Assembly: GCF_041468085.1 (NCBI RefSeq)
Contig: NZ_CP121017.1
Span: 124,001 to 188,000, forward strand
Direction of reading: 5' to 3'
Source of the DNA: Tistrella mobilis
Lineage (GTDB): Bacteria > Pseudomonadota > Alphaproteobacteria > Tistrellales > Tistrellaceae
DNA: 64,000 bases
The notes beneath the pieces were generated by a model. That model saw nothing but the letters and a program-made list of their open reading frames with translations. It did no database searches and was not told the origin of the DNA. Position numbers and translations under genes: made by a program. Shown one piece after another: positions 49,527 through 58,238 of this stretch. Position 1 is the stretch's first letter; each line of letters starts with the position of its first letter.

Positions 49527-50342
49527 ATGAAACATTGGACGATCGACGACATCGCCTGGGACCACTTCGACCGCTCGAAGGTCGATCCCGAGATCCTGAA
49601 GGCCGTGAAGGCGGCCGCGCTGGTTGAGCATAACGGCTACGACTACGCGGCTTACCTGTGCAGCGTGTTCGCCGATGATCCCGACTTCTGCCAGGCCGCG
49701 AAGGACTGGGCGGAAGAGGAAGTGCAGCACGGTCGTGCACTCCGCCGCTGGGCCGAATACGCCGATCCGACCTTCGACTTCGATGACGCCTTCGCCCGCT
49801 TCACGCGGGATATCACCCTGCCGCTCGACGCCAAGCAGTCGATCCGCGGATCACGCTCGGGTGAGCTGGTCGCCCGTTGCATCGTCGAAGTCGGCACCTC
49901 GTCCTTCTATGGCGCCATGGCGGCCGCGACCGAAGAACCGGTGCTGAAATCCATCGCCATGCGCATCAGGGCCGACGAACTGCGCCATTATAAGCTGTTC
50001 TACAACCACCTGAACCGCTATCTGGAGCGGGAGCAGCTGGGCCCCACCCGCCGGCTGATGATCGCGCTCAGCCGCATCCGCGAGACCGAGGATGACGAGC
50101 TGGCCTATGCCTATCACTGCGCCAACGGCCTCGCCGGCCCCTACGACCGCTCCGCCTGCATCGCCGCCTACAGCCGGCGTGCCTATGGGATGTATAAACG
50201 CCCCCATGTCGAGCGTGCGGTCATGATGACTTGCAAGGCGGCCGGACTGGACCCGCAGAGCCGGGTGGCCCGGCTGCTGGGCGATGCATCCTGGTGGCTG
50301 ATGCGCAAGAAGGTCGGCTGGCTGGAGCGGCGCGCCGCCTGA
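49527..50342 (+). CDS. Ferritin-like diiron-type protein
   Basis: This is a 271-residue, mostly helical protein. Likely metal ligands are Glu in ALVEHNGYDYAAYL, then WAEEEVQHGRALRRW (E-x-x-H) on helix two, Glu in CIVEVGTSSFYGAM, and IRADELRHYKLFYNH (E-x-x-H) on helix four. The EExxHG and DExxHxxxF segments resemble the diiron ligands of acyl-ACP desaturases and related ferritin-like oxidases. The substrate is unknown; radical or oxygen chemistry is possible but not shown. The start at 49527 has GGGTAAG ahead. Its stop overlaps the start of the ModE-like gene by one base, so both are coupled. Confidence 0.8.
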   Translation: MKHWTIDDIAWDHFDRSKVDPEILKAVKAAALVEHNGYDYAAYLCSVFADDPDFCQAAKDWAEEEVQHGRALRRWAEYADPTFDFDDAFARFTRDITLPLDAKQSIRGSRSGELVARCIVEVGTSSFYGAMAAATEEPVLKSIAMRIRADELRHYKLFYNHLNRYLEREQLGPTRRLMIALSRIRETEDDELAYAYHCANGLAGPYDRSACIAAYSRRAYGMYKRPHVERAVMMTCKAAGLDPQSRVARLLGDASWWLMRKKVGWLERRAA

Positions 50343-50743
50343 TGGCCGAGGCTACGCCTGCCGCCGTGCACCCTCCTGCCACACTGTCCCTGCGCATCGA
50401 TCTGCCGGGCGGTCGCCGGTTCGGACCGGGGAAGGCCGCCCTGCTTGCCCATATCGAGGCCTTGGGATCGATCGCGGCGGCTGGGCGCGAGATGGGCATG
50501 TCCTATGCACGTGCCTGGCGGCTGATCGAGGCCATGAACGCCGAGTTCGCGGCGCCGCTGGTCCAGCGTCAGGCCGGCGGCGCCGGCGGCGGCGGCGCCC
50601 TGCTGACAGAAACCGGTCATGCCGTGCTGGCGGCGTATAGGGCTGCGCTGGAGGCTGCCTCCGTGGCCGCTGCGGCGCCTCTTGCCCGGTTCGCCGATCT
50701 GGCGGGACCGGTCAGCCCGGCGTCCCCAGAGCCAGGGTCTTGA
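50342..50743 (+). CDS. ModE-type winged-helix DNA-binding protein (HTH only)
   Basis: This 133-residue protein is the N-terminal DNA-binding half of ModE alone. It reads RFGPGKAALLAHIEALGSIAAAGREMGMSYARAWRLIEAMNAEF, which is the ModE/LysR-type winged helix, then APLVQRQAGG and a TETGHAVLAAYR wing. The molybdate-binding Mop/TOBE domains of full-length ModE (262 residues in E. coli) are missing. It starts one base inside the ferritin-like stop and is convergent with modC, overlapping its 3' end by 32 nt (50712-50743). It is the obvious candidate to bind the ModE-type box ahead of modA. Confidence 0.85.
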   Translation: MAEATPAAVHPPATLSLRIDLPGGRRFGPGKAALLAHIEALGSIAAAGREMGMSYARAWRLIEAMNAEFAAPLVQRQAGGAGGGGALLTETGHAVLAAYRAALEAASVAAAAPLARFADLAGPVSPASPEPGS

Positions 50744-51836
50744 TCAGGGCAAGGACCGGTCGCCCGGCCTTGAGGTCCAGATCCCGCGCTGCCCCAGGTG
50801 TGATCCGTGCGAGCAGCCGTCCGCCCCGGCTCCCGCCTTCGGCGCCGTCAATGTCGAGCGCCACCGCGACCAGGCCATCGGCCTCCAGCGTCACGGAGCT
50901 CACCCGGCAGGGCAGACGATTTCGAATGCTGAGGCCGGCGGCATCGAGCGCGGCACCGTCCAGCGCCAGCGCCACGTCGCGGGCCGCCACCCTGAGCCGC
51001 ATCACGCTGCCCGGTGGCGGTGGCGTCGGGCCGGCCGCCAGGTGCAGCCGGCTTCTGCCGGCAGCCAGTTCAAGCAGACCGTCGGCATCCGGCAGCCCGG
51101 TGACCAGCAGATCGAGCACGCCGCCACGCGCAGCCTCGCCGGCGATCCGCGCCAGGGCGGGATCGGCGGCCACCTCGGCGGTGCTCCCGTTCGCGATCGC
51201 GCGCCCGTCTTCCATCAGCACCAGATGGCCGGCCAGCCGCATGACCTCGTCGAGCGCATGGCTGACATAGAGCATGGGAACCTCCCCCGCGCGCGCCAGC
51301 CTGTCGAGGAAGGGCAGGATCTCGTCCTTGCGTGCGCCGTCGAGGGCGGCAAGCGGCTCGTCGAGCAGCAGAAGCCGGGGCTCCGCCAGCAGCGCCCGGC
51401 CCAGCGCCACACGTTGTGCCTCTCCGCCTGAGAGCGTGCGCGGCTTGCGTTCCAGCAGCGCTTCCAGTCCCAGAAGATCGACCACCGCATCGAACCGCCC
51501 GATGGCCGGCCGCGCCGGGCCATGGCGGCGGGCATAGTCCAGATTGCGCCGGACGGAGAGATGCGGGAACAGGCGGGCATCCTGAAACACCACCGCCACC
51601 CGCCGCCTGTGCGGGGCAAGATCGGTACCGGCGGCGCGATCGAACAGGGTGGTGCCGTCGATGCTGATCCGGCCGTCTTCGGGAGAAAGGAAGCCGGCAA
51701 CGGCTGAAAGCAGCGTCGATTTGCCGGCTCCGGAGCGGCCGAAGATCGCGGTGACGCCATGGGTCGGCAAAGCGAGGTCGATATCGAGCGCGAAGCCGGC
51801 GGTCAGCCGATGAGCGATGCGAATGGCGATCGTCAT
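50712..51836 (-). CDS. modC: Molybdate ABC transporter ATP-binding protein
   Basis: This is a 374-residue ATPase of the molybdate transporter. It has Walker A IFGRSGAGKSTLL, Q-loop VVFQDARLFPHLSVRRNLDYA, signature LSGGEAQRVALGRALL, Walker B LLLLDEPLAAL and H-loop VSHALDEVMRLAG. The C-terminal TOBE/Mop region (from about residue 290) can bind molybdate and regulate the pump. It overlaps modB by 4 nt upstream and the ModE-like gene by 32 nt at the 3' end in convergent fashion. The start at 51836 fits the first strand. Confidence 0.94.
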   Translation of the reverse strand: MTIAIRIAHRLTAGFALDIDLALPTHGVTAIFGRSGAGKSTLLSAVAGFLSPEDGRISIDGTTLFDRAAGTDLAPHRRRVAVVFQDARLFPHLSVRRNLDYARRHGPARPAIGRFDAVVDLLGLEALLERKPRTLSGGEAQRVALGRALLAEPRLLLLDEPLAALDGARKDEILPFLDRLARAGEVPMLYVSHALDEVMRLAGHLVLMEDGRAIANGSTAEVAADPALARIAGEAARGGVLDLLVTGLPDADGLLELAAGRSRLHLAAGPTPPPPGSVMRLRVAARDVALALDGAALDAAGLSIRNRLPCRVSSVTLEADGLVAVALDIDGAEGGSRGGRLLARITPGAARDLDLKAGRPVLALIKTLALGTPG

Positions 51837-52579
51837 GCCGGGCCTCGCGACCGTCGCGACCGTGGCAGGTCGAGGCCGAGCCGGCGGCGCATGATCCGGG
51901 TCACGATCTCGGCCAGGATCAGGGCGGCGACGGCAATCACGATCCCGACCAGGGCCAGGCGCAGGGCCGGGCCGTCGCCGCCCGGGGCGGACAGCAGGGT
52001 CTGAATCGCCAGCGACAATGTGCGGGTTTCGCCGGGGATGTTGGAGACGAAGGTGACGGTCGCCCCGAACTCGCCCAGGCATTTCGCAAAGCCCAGAATC
52101 ATGCCGGCAAGAATGCCGGGCAAGGCCAAAGGCAGGGTGATGGTCAGGAAGGACCGCCAGGGCGGCACACCCAGGCTGGATGCCGCCTCGGACAGCCGCG
52201 GATCCGCCGCCTCGAAGGCCAGCCGGATCGGGCGTACCACCAGCGGCAGGGCCATCACCGCCGCGGCGAGGGCGGCGCCGGTCCAGCGAAAGGCGAAGAC
52301 CAGGCCGAAGGCCTGGTCGAGTACGGAGCCGATCGGTCCCTTGCGTCCGAAGGCGAGCAGCAGCAGAAAACCGGTTACCACCGGTGGCATGACCAGCGGC
52401 AGGTGGACGATCACGTCCAGAATCACCCGCGCCTCGGATTTCCAGCGAGCCAGAACCCAGCCTAAGACCAGCGCCACGGGGAGAAGACAGGCCAGCGCCA
52501 CCGAGGCCACCTGCAGGCTCAGCAGGATGGCGTCGCGTTCAGCGGGCCCCAGCCAGTCAAGGCTCTGCCAGCCGGTCAT
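51833..52579 (-). CDS. modB: Molybdate ABC transporter permease
   Basis: This 248-residue inner-membrane subunit has about five spans. The ModB signatures are IVHLPLVMPPVVTGFLLLLAFG near the middle and the EAA loop region EAASSLGVPPWRSFLTITLPLALPGILAGMILGFAKCLGEFGATVTFVSNIPGET. It overlaps modC by 4 nt and lies 31 nt after modA, so modABC is one transcript. It moves molybdate across the inner membrane together with ModC. Confidence 0.95.
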   Translation of the reverse strand: MTGWQSLDWLGPAERDAILLSLQVASVALACLLPVALVLGWVLARWKSEARVILDVIVHLPLVMPPVVTGFLLLLAFGRKGPIGSVLDQAFGLVFAFRWTGAALAAAVMALPLVVRPIRLAFEAADPRLSEAASSLGVPPWRSFLTITLPLALPGILAGMILGFAKCLGEFGATVTFVSNIPGETRTLSLAIQTLLSAPGGDGPALRLALVGIVIAVAALILAEIVTRIMRRRLGLDLPRSRRSRGPA

Positions 52580-52610
52580 ACCACCGTCCTGTCGTTCCGG
52601 TTTCCGCAGG

Positions 52611-53408
52611 TCACTTCGTGATCGGCTCCAATCCGTGTCTGCGCAGGATATCTGCGCCGTCCGGACCTGTCAGGTAGTCCAGAAAGGCGACCGCCGAGGG
52701 GGCCGCTTCTTCATCCGTACCGCCCAGCAGGGCCGCGGGATAGCGGACCGGCTCGTGGAGGCGTTCCGGCAGCACCGCCAGAACCTTGACATCCGGCTCG
52801 GCCGCCGCGTCGGAGGCATAGACGATGCCGGCCGGCGCTTCGCCGCGGGCGACCAGGGACAGCGCAACCCGGACATTCTCCACCGGCGCGGCGCGCGGTT
52901 CGATCTTCGACCAGATGCCGAGAGAGATGAGGGCGTCGCGGGCATATTGCCCCGCCGGCACGCTGGCCGGATCGCCGATCGCCAGGCGGCCGTCGCTCCC
53001 GATCACCGCGCCGATGGCGGCCGAGAGCGCAGCATCGCCGTCATCGGCAGGCGGGATGGCGGCGGAGTCGTTTGCCACCACCAGCACGAGCCGGTTGGCA
53101 GCATAGGGCCGGATCTCCCTGGTCAGCCCGGCCTTCTCGACCTCGTCGACCCATTTCGGATGGGCCGAGATGAACAGCGTCGCCGGCGCGCCGGCGATGA
53201 TCTGTCGTGCCAGGGTGCCCGATCCGGCGAGGGAGACCTGCGGTGCCACACCGCCCTTGGCGACGAAGCCTTTGCCCGCGTCGTCCATCACCTCGGCAAG
53301 GCTGGCGGCGGCAAAGACCAGCAGCGGCCGATCCGCGGCCTGTGCCCGGCTTTGAACGCTGGTGACGGAGAGGGTGGCGAGCAGCAGGCCGGTCAGGAGG
53401 GCTTTCAT
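52611..53408 (-). CDS. modA: Molybdate-binding periplasmic protein
   Basis: This is a 265-residue binding protein with a signal peptide (MKALLTGLLLATLSVTSVQSRAQA). The mature N-terminus LLVFAAASLAEVMDDAGKGF carries the first oxyanion-binding serine. SLAGSGTLARQIIAGAPATLFISAH holds the second, and later signatures are RPYAANRLVLVV, VPAGQYARDAL and NVRVALSLVARGEAPAGIVYASDA. It would bind molybdate or tungstate. A perfect ModE-type box lies 10-34 nt ahead of its start. Confidence 0.95.
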   Translation of the reverse strand: MKALLTGLLLATLSVTSVQSRAQAADRPLLVFAAASLAEVMDDAGKGFVAKGGVAPQVSLAGSGTLARQIIAGAPATLFISAHPKWVDEVEKAGLTREIRPYAANRLVLVVANDSAAIPPADDGDAALSAAIGAVIGSDGRLAIGDPASVPAGQYARDALISLGIWSKIEPRAAPVENVRVALSLVARGEAPAGIVYASDAAAEPDVKVLAVLPERLHEPVRYPAALLGGTDEEAAPSAVAFLDYLTGPDGADILRRHGLEPITK

Positions 53409-53418
53409 GGGGGGGCTC

Positions 53419-53442
53419 CGTTATATCTGAATGGATATAACG
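53419..53442 (-). promoter_or_regulatory. ModE-type operator upstream of modA
   Basis: CGTTATAT (53419-53426) and ATATAACG (53435-53442) are perfect inverted repeats separated by 8 nt, matching the known ModE box form (CGnTATAT...ATATAACG). It lies just ahead of the modA start, where ModE bound to molybdate would repress transcription. The likely binding protein is the short ModE-like gene at 50342-50743. Confidence 0.85.
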
Positions 53443-53517
53443 GTGAATGAACGGATCTCCCGCGTCAATGGGCATGCCACCTGCGGGTGGTGAACATGCC
53501 CCCCATTCGCCGCCGGA

Positions 53518-53994
53518 TCAGCGCAGCAGATGGTCGAACTCTGCCAGCACCTGCTCATAAAGGGCGCGCTTGAACGGCACGATCATCCGCGGCAGGTCGT
53601 GTGCCGGCAGCCAGCGCCAGCGGTCGAATTCGGGGTGTTCGGTGGCGAGGTCGATATCGGCATCGGTGCCGAGGAAGTCCATGGCGAACCATTTCTGGCG
53701 CTGGCCACGATACCTGCCGCCCCAGACCTTGCCGATCAGCTCTTCCGGCAGGTCATAGGTCAGCCAGCCGGCGGTTTCGGCCAGAATCCGGGCCTTGTCG
53801 GTGCCGATTTCTTCCTTCAGCTCCCGCAGGGCGGTGACCTCGGGGCTTTCCCCGGGATCGATACCGCCTTGAGGCATCTGCCAGGCCTCGGCCGTGGTGT
53901 CGATGCGCTGGCCTACGAAGACCTCGCGGGCGGGGTTGAGCAGCATGATGCCGACACAGGGACGGTAGGGAAGATCGGCGGGATCCACGGCCAT
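53518..53994 (-). CDS. rppH: RNA pyrophosphohydrolase
   Basis: RppH removes pyrophosphate from the 5' end of mRNA and so starts decay. The 158-residue protein begins [37 protein letters not shown]. It carries the full Nudix box [50 protein letters not shown] is the RppH-specific segment, and [16 protein letters not shown] the family end. It is the last gene of the minus-strand block starting at proB. A GC hairpin (about 53468-53505, no T-run) lies beyond it, before modA. Confidence 0.94.
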   Translation of the reverse strand: MAVDPADLPYRPCVGIMLLNPAREVFVGQRIDTTAEAWQMPQGGIDPGESPEVTALRELKEEIGTDKARILAETAGWLTYDLPEELIGKVWGGRYRGQRQKWFAMDFLGTDADIDLATEHPEFDRWRWLPAHDLPRMIVPFKRALYEQVLAEFDHLLR

Positions 53995-54051
53995 GATGTT
54001 CTCCGGAAAGCTGTATGGGGAGCTGCGGGCGGGGGCGACACCGTCGGCGAT

Positions 54052-55323
54052 TCAGTGCCCGCCGCCATGGGTTGCATCGCCCGGCGCGTGTGCCTCGGCT
54101 GCGGGTGCCGTCGGCCCCGATACGGCAGGCGGCACCGCGCCGCCATCGGGGGTGAGACCCGGCGCATCGGCCAGCGCCGTAGCCGGCGCGAAGGCGACCC
54201 CACGGCTCTCGATCGTGCGGATCCAGTTGGCCACCCGTTCCAGGGTGACCGGCCAGGCATCGGCTACGGCCAGCGCCTTGCCCTCGCGTCGGGCCAGGCT
54301 CTCCAGCGCATTCAGCCGCTGATCGATCGCCTGAGGCGTCGCCACGGCGTCGACCGTCAGCCGTGCGGTGGCGCGCGGTACGCCGATCTCGCGGGCAAGT
54401 GCCGCGCCGACATCGGTGTCGCTTTCTTCCTGCACCACCATCATCACGCCCCGCTCCTGCAACTCGTCGAGCACGGGCCGGAGATGCTGGGGGGAGCGCA
54501 TGAACCGGTCGCCCATCAGCGGCTTCACCCCGACATAACCGGTCACCCGGCTGAGCGTCCATTGCAGTCGTTCCCGGTTGCGCGCGGGCTCCAGCGTGGT
54601 GAGCAGAGCGGCAGGGCCGGCATCGTTGCGCGGATAGCCGTCGGGCTCCATCGGCAATTCGATCATCACCTCATGCCCGGCCTGGCGGGCAAGGCCGATC
54701 CAGCGGCCGAGTTCCGGTGCGTAAGGGGAAAAGGCCAGCGTCACGGCGCCCGGCAGATTGATGGCTGCCTTGGTCGCCGTCTCGGAAAAGCCCAGCCCGC
54801 CGATCACCAGCCCGACCCGGGGGCGGGCATCGCTGCGATCGAAGGGGCGGGCATAGACCTGCCAGGGTGCCTCTCCGTCGGTGCCCCGCACCGGCAGGGG
54901 CCCCTGGGTGCTTTCCTGGGTCAATCCCGGCGCAGGAGCGGCGGCCATCGTCACGGCTGCATCCGGTGCCGTGGGCGGCGGCGGTGGCGGCGGGGTTGCG
55001 GGCGGCTGGTTTGCCGCCTCGCGCACCGTCGCCAGCGTGTCGCGGGCCAGTGGTTCCTCACGGCTGGCCTGGATCGGATTGCCAGGCGGGGCCGGGTCGG
55101 TGAAGGCGGGCATCGGCAGCACGATCAACGGCAGATCCCGCTCCGCCTGCTTCTGCGCCTCTGCCTCCGGATCGGGACGGGCGGCGGCAAGCGCGATCAG
55201 CCCGGCCGCGGCGACACCGGCAAGCGCAAGCAGGCCGGTGATGGTCCAGATCGTGCGTGCACCATCTCTCCGGCCGCTTGCAGCGGTCGGCAGGTCGCGC
55301 CTGCGTTTGGATCCTGCGGCCAT
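54052..55323 (-). CDS. Divergent polysaccharide deacetylase family protein (YibQ-type)
   Basis: This is a 423-residue protein with an N-terminal cytoplasmic tail and a membrane anchor (ALAGVAAAGLIALAAARP). A long Pro/Ala-rich linker (about residues 95-140) is followed by the divergent polysaccharide deacetylase domain: RPRVGLVIGGLGFSETATKAAINLPGAVTLAFSPYAPELG, then GHEVMIELPMEPDGYP, GYVGVKPLMGDRFMRS and DVGAALAREIGVPRATARLTVDA. The family usually lies next to ctpA and envC, as here. The substrate is not known, though cell-wall glycans are likely. Confidence 0.88.
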   Translation of the reverse strand: MAAGSKRRRDLPTAASGRRDGARTIWTITGLLALAGVAAAGLIALAAARPDPEAEAQKQAERDLPLIVLPMPAFTDPAPPGNPIQASREEPLARDTLATVREAANQPPATPPPPPPPTAPDAAVTMAAAPAPGLTQESTQGPLPVRGTDGEAPWQVYARPFDRSDARPRVGLVIGGLGFSETATKAAINLPGAVTLAFSPYAPELGRWIGLARQAGHEVMIELPMEPDGYPRNDAGPAALLTTLEPARNRERLQWTLSRVTGYVGVKPLMGDRFMRSPQHLRPVLDELQERGVMMVVQEESDTDVGAALAREIGVPRATARLTVDAVATPQAIDQRLNALESLARREGKALAVADAWPVTLERVANWIRTIESRGVAFAPATALADAPGLTPDGGAVPPAVSGPTAPAAEAHAPGDATHGGGH

Positions 55324-55360
55324 GGTTCGTCCCCGTCCGTCGCGCCCGGCCGTCCGATGG

Positions 55361-56746
55361 TCAGCCGTTGAGGGCGAGCGCGTTGTCCCGCTGGCGGTTG
55401 AACAGGGCGACGCCCCTCAGCAGTTCCAGCGCTCTTTGCAGCTGGTAGTCTTCGTCGCTGCCCGGCACCGGCGGATTGCCGACGGGCGGGCTGCCCGGCG
55501 CCGGCTGCCCGTTCTCAGCGCCGGGCGTCTGGGCACCGGGCTGGGTCGGTGCGGGCTTGGCGTCCTCGGGCAAGGCCGAGGCCGGACCGGTCTTCTCCTG
55601 GTCGTTTTCCAGATGACCGCGCAGATCGGCTTCGCTCCGCGGATGGATCACGACGCCCAGCGGCGAGACGATCGGCTGATCGACAACCACATCCGGCTCG
55701 ATGCCCTTGGCCTGGATCGACCGCCCCGAAGGGGTGTAATAGCGCGAGGTGGTCAGCCGCATGGCCCCGTGGCCCGGCAGCGGGATCAGTGTCTGGACCG
55801 AGCCTTTGCCGAAGGATTTGGTGCCGAGCACCACGGCGCGCCCGTGATCCTGCAGCGCGCCCGCCACGATTTCGGAGGCCGAGGCCGAGCCGCCATTGAT
55901 CAGCACCACCATCGGCAGGCCGTTGATCACGTCGCCGGCGCGGGCGTTGAAGCGCTGCACCGCCTGCGGATCCCGGCCGCGGGTGGACACGATCTCGCCC
56001 TGTTCCAGGAAGGCGTCGGAAACCGCCACCGCCTGGTCGAGCAGGCCGCCCGGGTTATTGCGCAGGTCGAGGATCAGCCCGGTCATGTGCCCGGTTTCGC
56101 GCTCAAGCTTGGCGATGCCGTCTTCCAGCTGCTCGTCGGTCCGCTCGTTGAAGCTGCGCACCCGCATATAGCCGATCGAACCCTTGGCCTCGACCCGCAC
56201 CGCATCCACCGGGATCACCGCCCGGGTGATGCTCACGTCGAAATCCTGGGCGACGCCCTCGCGGCGCAGCGTGACCACGATGCTGCTGCCGGCGGGGCCA
56301 CGCATGCGTTCAACCGCATCGGCCAGGGTCAGGCCCTGCACCTGCTCCCCATCGATCGCCACGATCAGGTCGTTCGGCTTCACCCCGGCCTTGTCGGCCG
56401 GGCTGCCGTCGATCGGCGAAATCACGCGCACCAGACCCAGTTGGGTATCCATGGTGACCTCGATGCCGAGGCCGCCGAACTCGCCGCGGGTCTGGACCTG
56501 CATGTCCCGATAGGCCTTGGCATCCAGATAGCTGGAATGCGGGTCCAGAGACTGGAGCATGCCGTTGATGGCCGCCTCGATCAGCTTCTCGTCGTCCACC
56601 GGCTCGACATAGTCGCGGCGGATGCGCTCGAACACCTCACCGAACAGATTGAGCTGGTTGTAGCTGTCCCGGTTGGCGGCGCTGCCCACCAGGGGCAGGG
56701 AGAGGACCACGAGGCTCACCAGCCCCGTGACGAATCCGCGTCGCAT
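55361..56746 (-). CDS. ctpA: S41 family C-terminal processing peptidase
   Basis: This is a periplasmic serine protease of 461 residues. A signal peptide (MRRGFVTGLVSLVVLSLPLVGSA) is followed by a helical region (VFERIRRDYVEPVDDEKLIEAAINGML), then a PDZ domain around VSPIDGSPADKAGVKPNDLIVAIDGE. In the catalytic core the nucleophile serine is in NGGSASASEIVAGAL and the lysine in VVLGTKSFGKGSVQ, forming the Ser-Lys dyad. A Pro/Gly-rich tail follows. Related proteases degrade cell-wall hydrolases or mature envelope proteins. An earlier ATG at 56833 is possible. The gene follows envC, whose stop is at 56840. Confidence 0.94.
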   Translation of the reverse strand: MRRGFVTGLVSLVVLSLPLVGSAANRDSYNQLNLFGEVFERIRRDYVEPVDDEKLIEAAINGMLQSLDPHSSYLDAKAYRDMQVQTRGEFGGLGIEVTMDTQLGLVRVISPIDGSPADKAGVKPNDLIVAIDGEQVQGLTLADAVERMRGPAGSSIVVTLRREGVAQDFDVSITRAVIPVDAVRVEAKGSIGYMRVRSFNERTDEQLEDGIAKLERETGHMTGLILDLRNNPGGLLDQAVAVSDAFLEQGEIVSTRGRDPQAVQRFNARAGDVINGLPMVVLINGGSASASEIVAGALQDHGRAVVLGTKSFGKGSVQTLIPLPGHGAMRLTTSRYYTPSGRSIQAKGIEPDVVVDQPIVSPLGVVIHPRSEADLRGHLENDQEKTGPASALPEDAKPAPTQPGAQTPGAENGQPAPGSPPVGNPPVPGSDEDYQLQRALELLRGVALFNRQRDNALALNG

Positions 56747-56839
56747 CGTCGTCCCGACCTTTCCTGTCGACCGTCTGCCGCCTGCCGCTGTGCCGGCGTC
56801 GTCCCTGGTTCGACCTGTCGTCCCTGCCGTCATGCGGCT

Positions 56840-58234
56840 TCAGCCTCCGTTGGCGCGGGCGAGAAGCGGCGCCGGATCGACCGGATCGCCGCCACGGCGA
56901 ACCTCGAGATAAAGATAGGCGGTTCCGCCCCCGTCGGCCATGGCGCCGATCGGATCGCCGGCGGTGACGCGATCGCCGACACGGGCGTCGAGCCGGCCAA
57001 GGCCGGCAAGAAGAGTATGATATCCGTCGCCGTGTTCCACGATCAAGAGCAGCCCATAATGGCGGAACGGCCCGGCGAAGGCCACCCGCCCGGCAAAGGG
57101 CGTCAGCACGGTGGCACCGGGCGGTGTTGCATAGGTGATGCCCGGCCGCTCCTGTCCCTGATGCACGTCGCCGAAGCGCGAGACGATCCGGCCCGAGACC
57201 GGCAGCCGCCGTGCGATGCCGGCACCGGGGGCGGGGATCGCCGCGACCTGCCGCTCAGGCGGGTTGCCGGCGGCCCGCGGCATCACCGGATCGCGAGGCG
57301 GCGCCTCGGCGGCCACCGGTGGTGGTGGCGGCGGCGGAGGCGGAGGAGGTGCGGCGACGGCAATCTGCCGCGGGGGCGGCGGCGGTGGGGGAGGTGGCGG
57401 CGGCGGCTTCGGCTTCGCGCGCGGGATCACCCCGGCCCTTGCCTCCGGGCTTGCCGGCTTGACGACCGGGCCGTTCTGCATGCGCTCGGCTTCCAGGGCC
57501 ACCAGCAGATCGCGGATACCGTCGGCCCGTTCGGCGAGCTGGCTGGCGCGGCTGGCTTCCTGGGTGGCCTCGCTGTCCAGCGCGCTGGCGCGCCCCTGGC
57601 GGTCTTCGATCAGTTTCGCGAGGCGGACCCGTTCCCCCTCCAGCATGGTGCGGGTGGCGGCGATGCGCTCGCGCTGGCGTTCGGCCTCGGCCTTCGCATC
57701 GGCCAGTTCGGCGAGCTTGCCCCGCAGCACCTGCGCCTCTGCCTCGATCTCGGGCAAAGTGGCGCCCATCAGGATGCCGGCATGGATCGGGGCGGTCGCC
57801 GGTCCGTCGCGGGCGATCATCGCTTCCGGCGGCTGACGACGAAGCCGGATCAGGGCCTCGGTCAGCCGGCCCAGATGCGCACGTTCCACCTGAAGCTCGG
57901 TCTCGCGCGCCGAGATTTCGGCCTCCAGCCGGGCAAGGGCGTCGCGCTGTTCGGCGAGGGCGGCTTCCTGGCGCTGCACGGCAGCCGCAGCCTCCCGTGC
58001 CTGCAGCCCCAGGGCTTCGGCTTCGGCGCGGGCATCCGCGGCCCGGCGTTCCAGCTCGGCCCGGCGGGCACGGGCCTCGTCGCGGGCGCGCTCGGTGGCC
58101 TGAAGATCACGGCCGCTGGGCGGATCCTCGGCGCGTGCAGACGATATCCCTCCCGGCCAGACCGGGCCGGGCAGGATCAGGGACAAGGAAAGCGCGACCG
58201 CGGCCGCGCGGCGGCGACGGTCGCGTCGGGACAT
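56840..58234 (-). CDS. envC: Murein hydrolase activator EnvC-like protein
   Basis: The protein has 464 residues. A signal peptide (AAAVALSLSLILPGPVWPGG) is followed by a long coiled coil (about residues 40-240, rich in Glu/Arg/Ala heptads) and a proline-rich linker with two long proline runs. A C-terminal LytM/M23 domain follows (PVSGRIVSRFGDVHQGQERPGITYATPPGATV, then VEHGDGYHTLLAGLG, ending YLYLEVRRGGDPVDPAPLL). The final HxH of active LytM peptidases is replaced by Y-L-Y, so it should not cut peptidoglycan itself but activate amidases at division, as E. coli EnvC does. The start at 58234 lies just after the gpmI stop. Confidence 0.9.
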   Translation of the reverse strand: MSRRDRRRRAAAVALSLSLILPGPVWPGGISSARAEDPPSGRDLQATERARDEARARRAELERRAADARAEAEALGLQAREAAAAVQRQEAALAEQRDALARLEAEISARETELQVERAHLGRLTEALIRLRRQPPEAMIARDGPATAPIHAGILMGATLPEIEAEAQVLRGKLAELADAKAEAERQRERIAATRTMLEGERVRLAKLIEDRQGRASALDSEATQEASRASQLAERADGIRDLLVALEAERMQNGPVVKPASPEARAGVIPRAKPKPPPPPPPPPPPPRQIAVAAPPPPPPPPPPPVAAEAPPRDPVMPRAAGNPPERQVAAIPAPGAGIARRLPVSGRIVSRFGDVHQGQERPGITYATPPGATVLTPFAGRVAFAGPFRHYGLLLIVEHGDGYHTLLAGLGRLDARVGDRVTAGDPIGAMADGGGTAYLYLEVRRGGDPVDPAPLLARANGG

Positions 58235-58238
58235 GGGA

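Noticed and set aside
57320-57415. GGC/GGT/GGA-rich tandem-like repeats that look like a microsatellite
   Set aside because: On the coding strand these are the proline codons of the EnvC linker, so they are explained by the protein.
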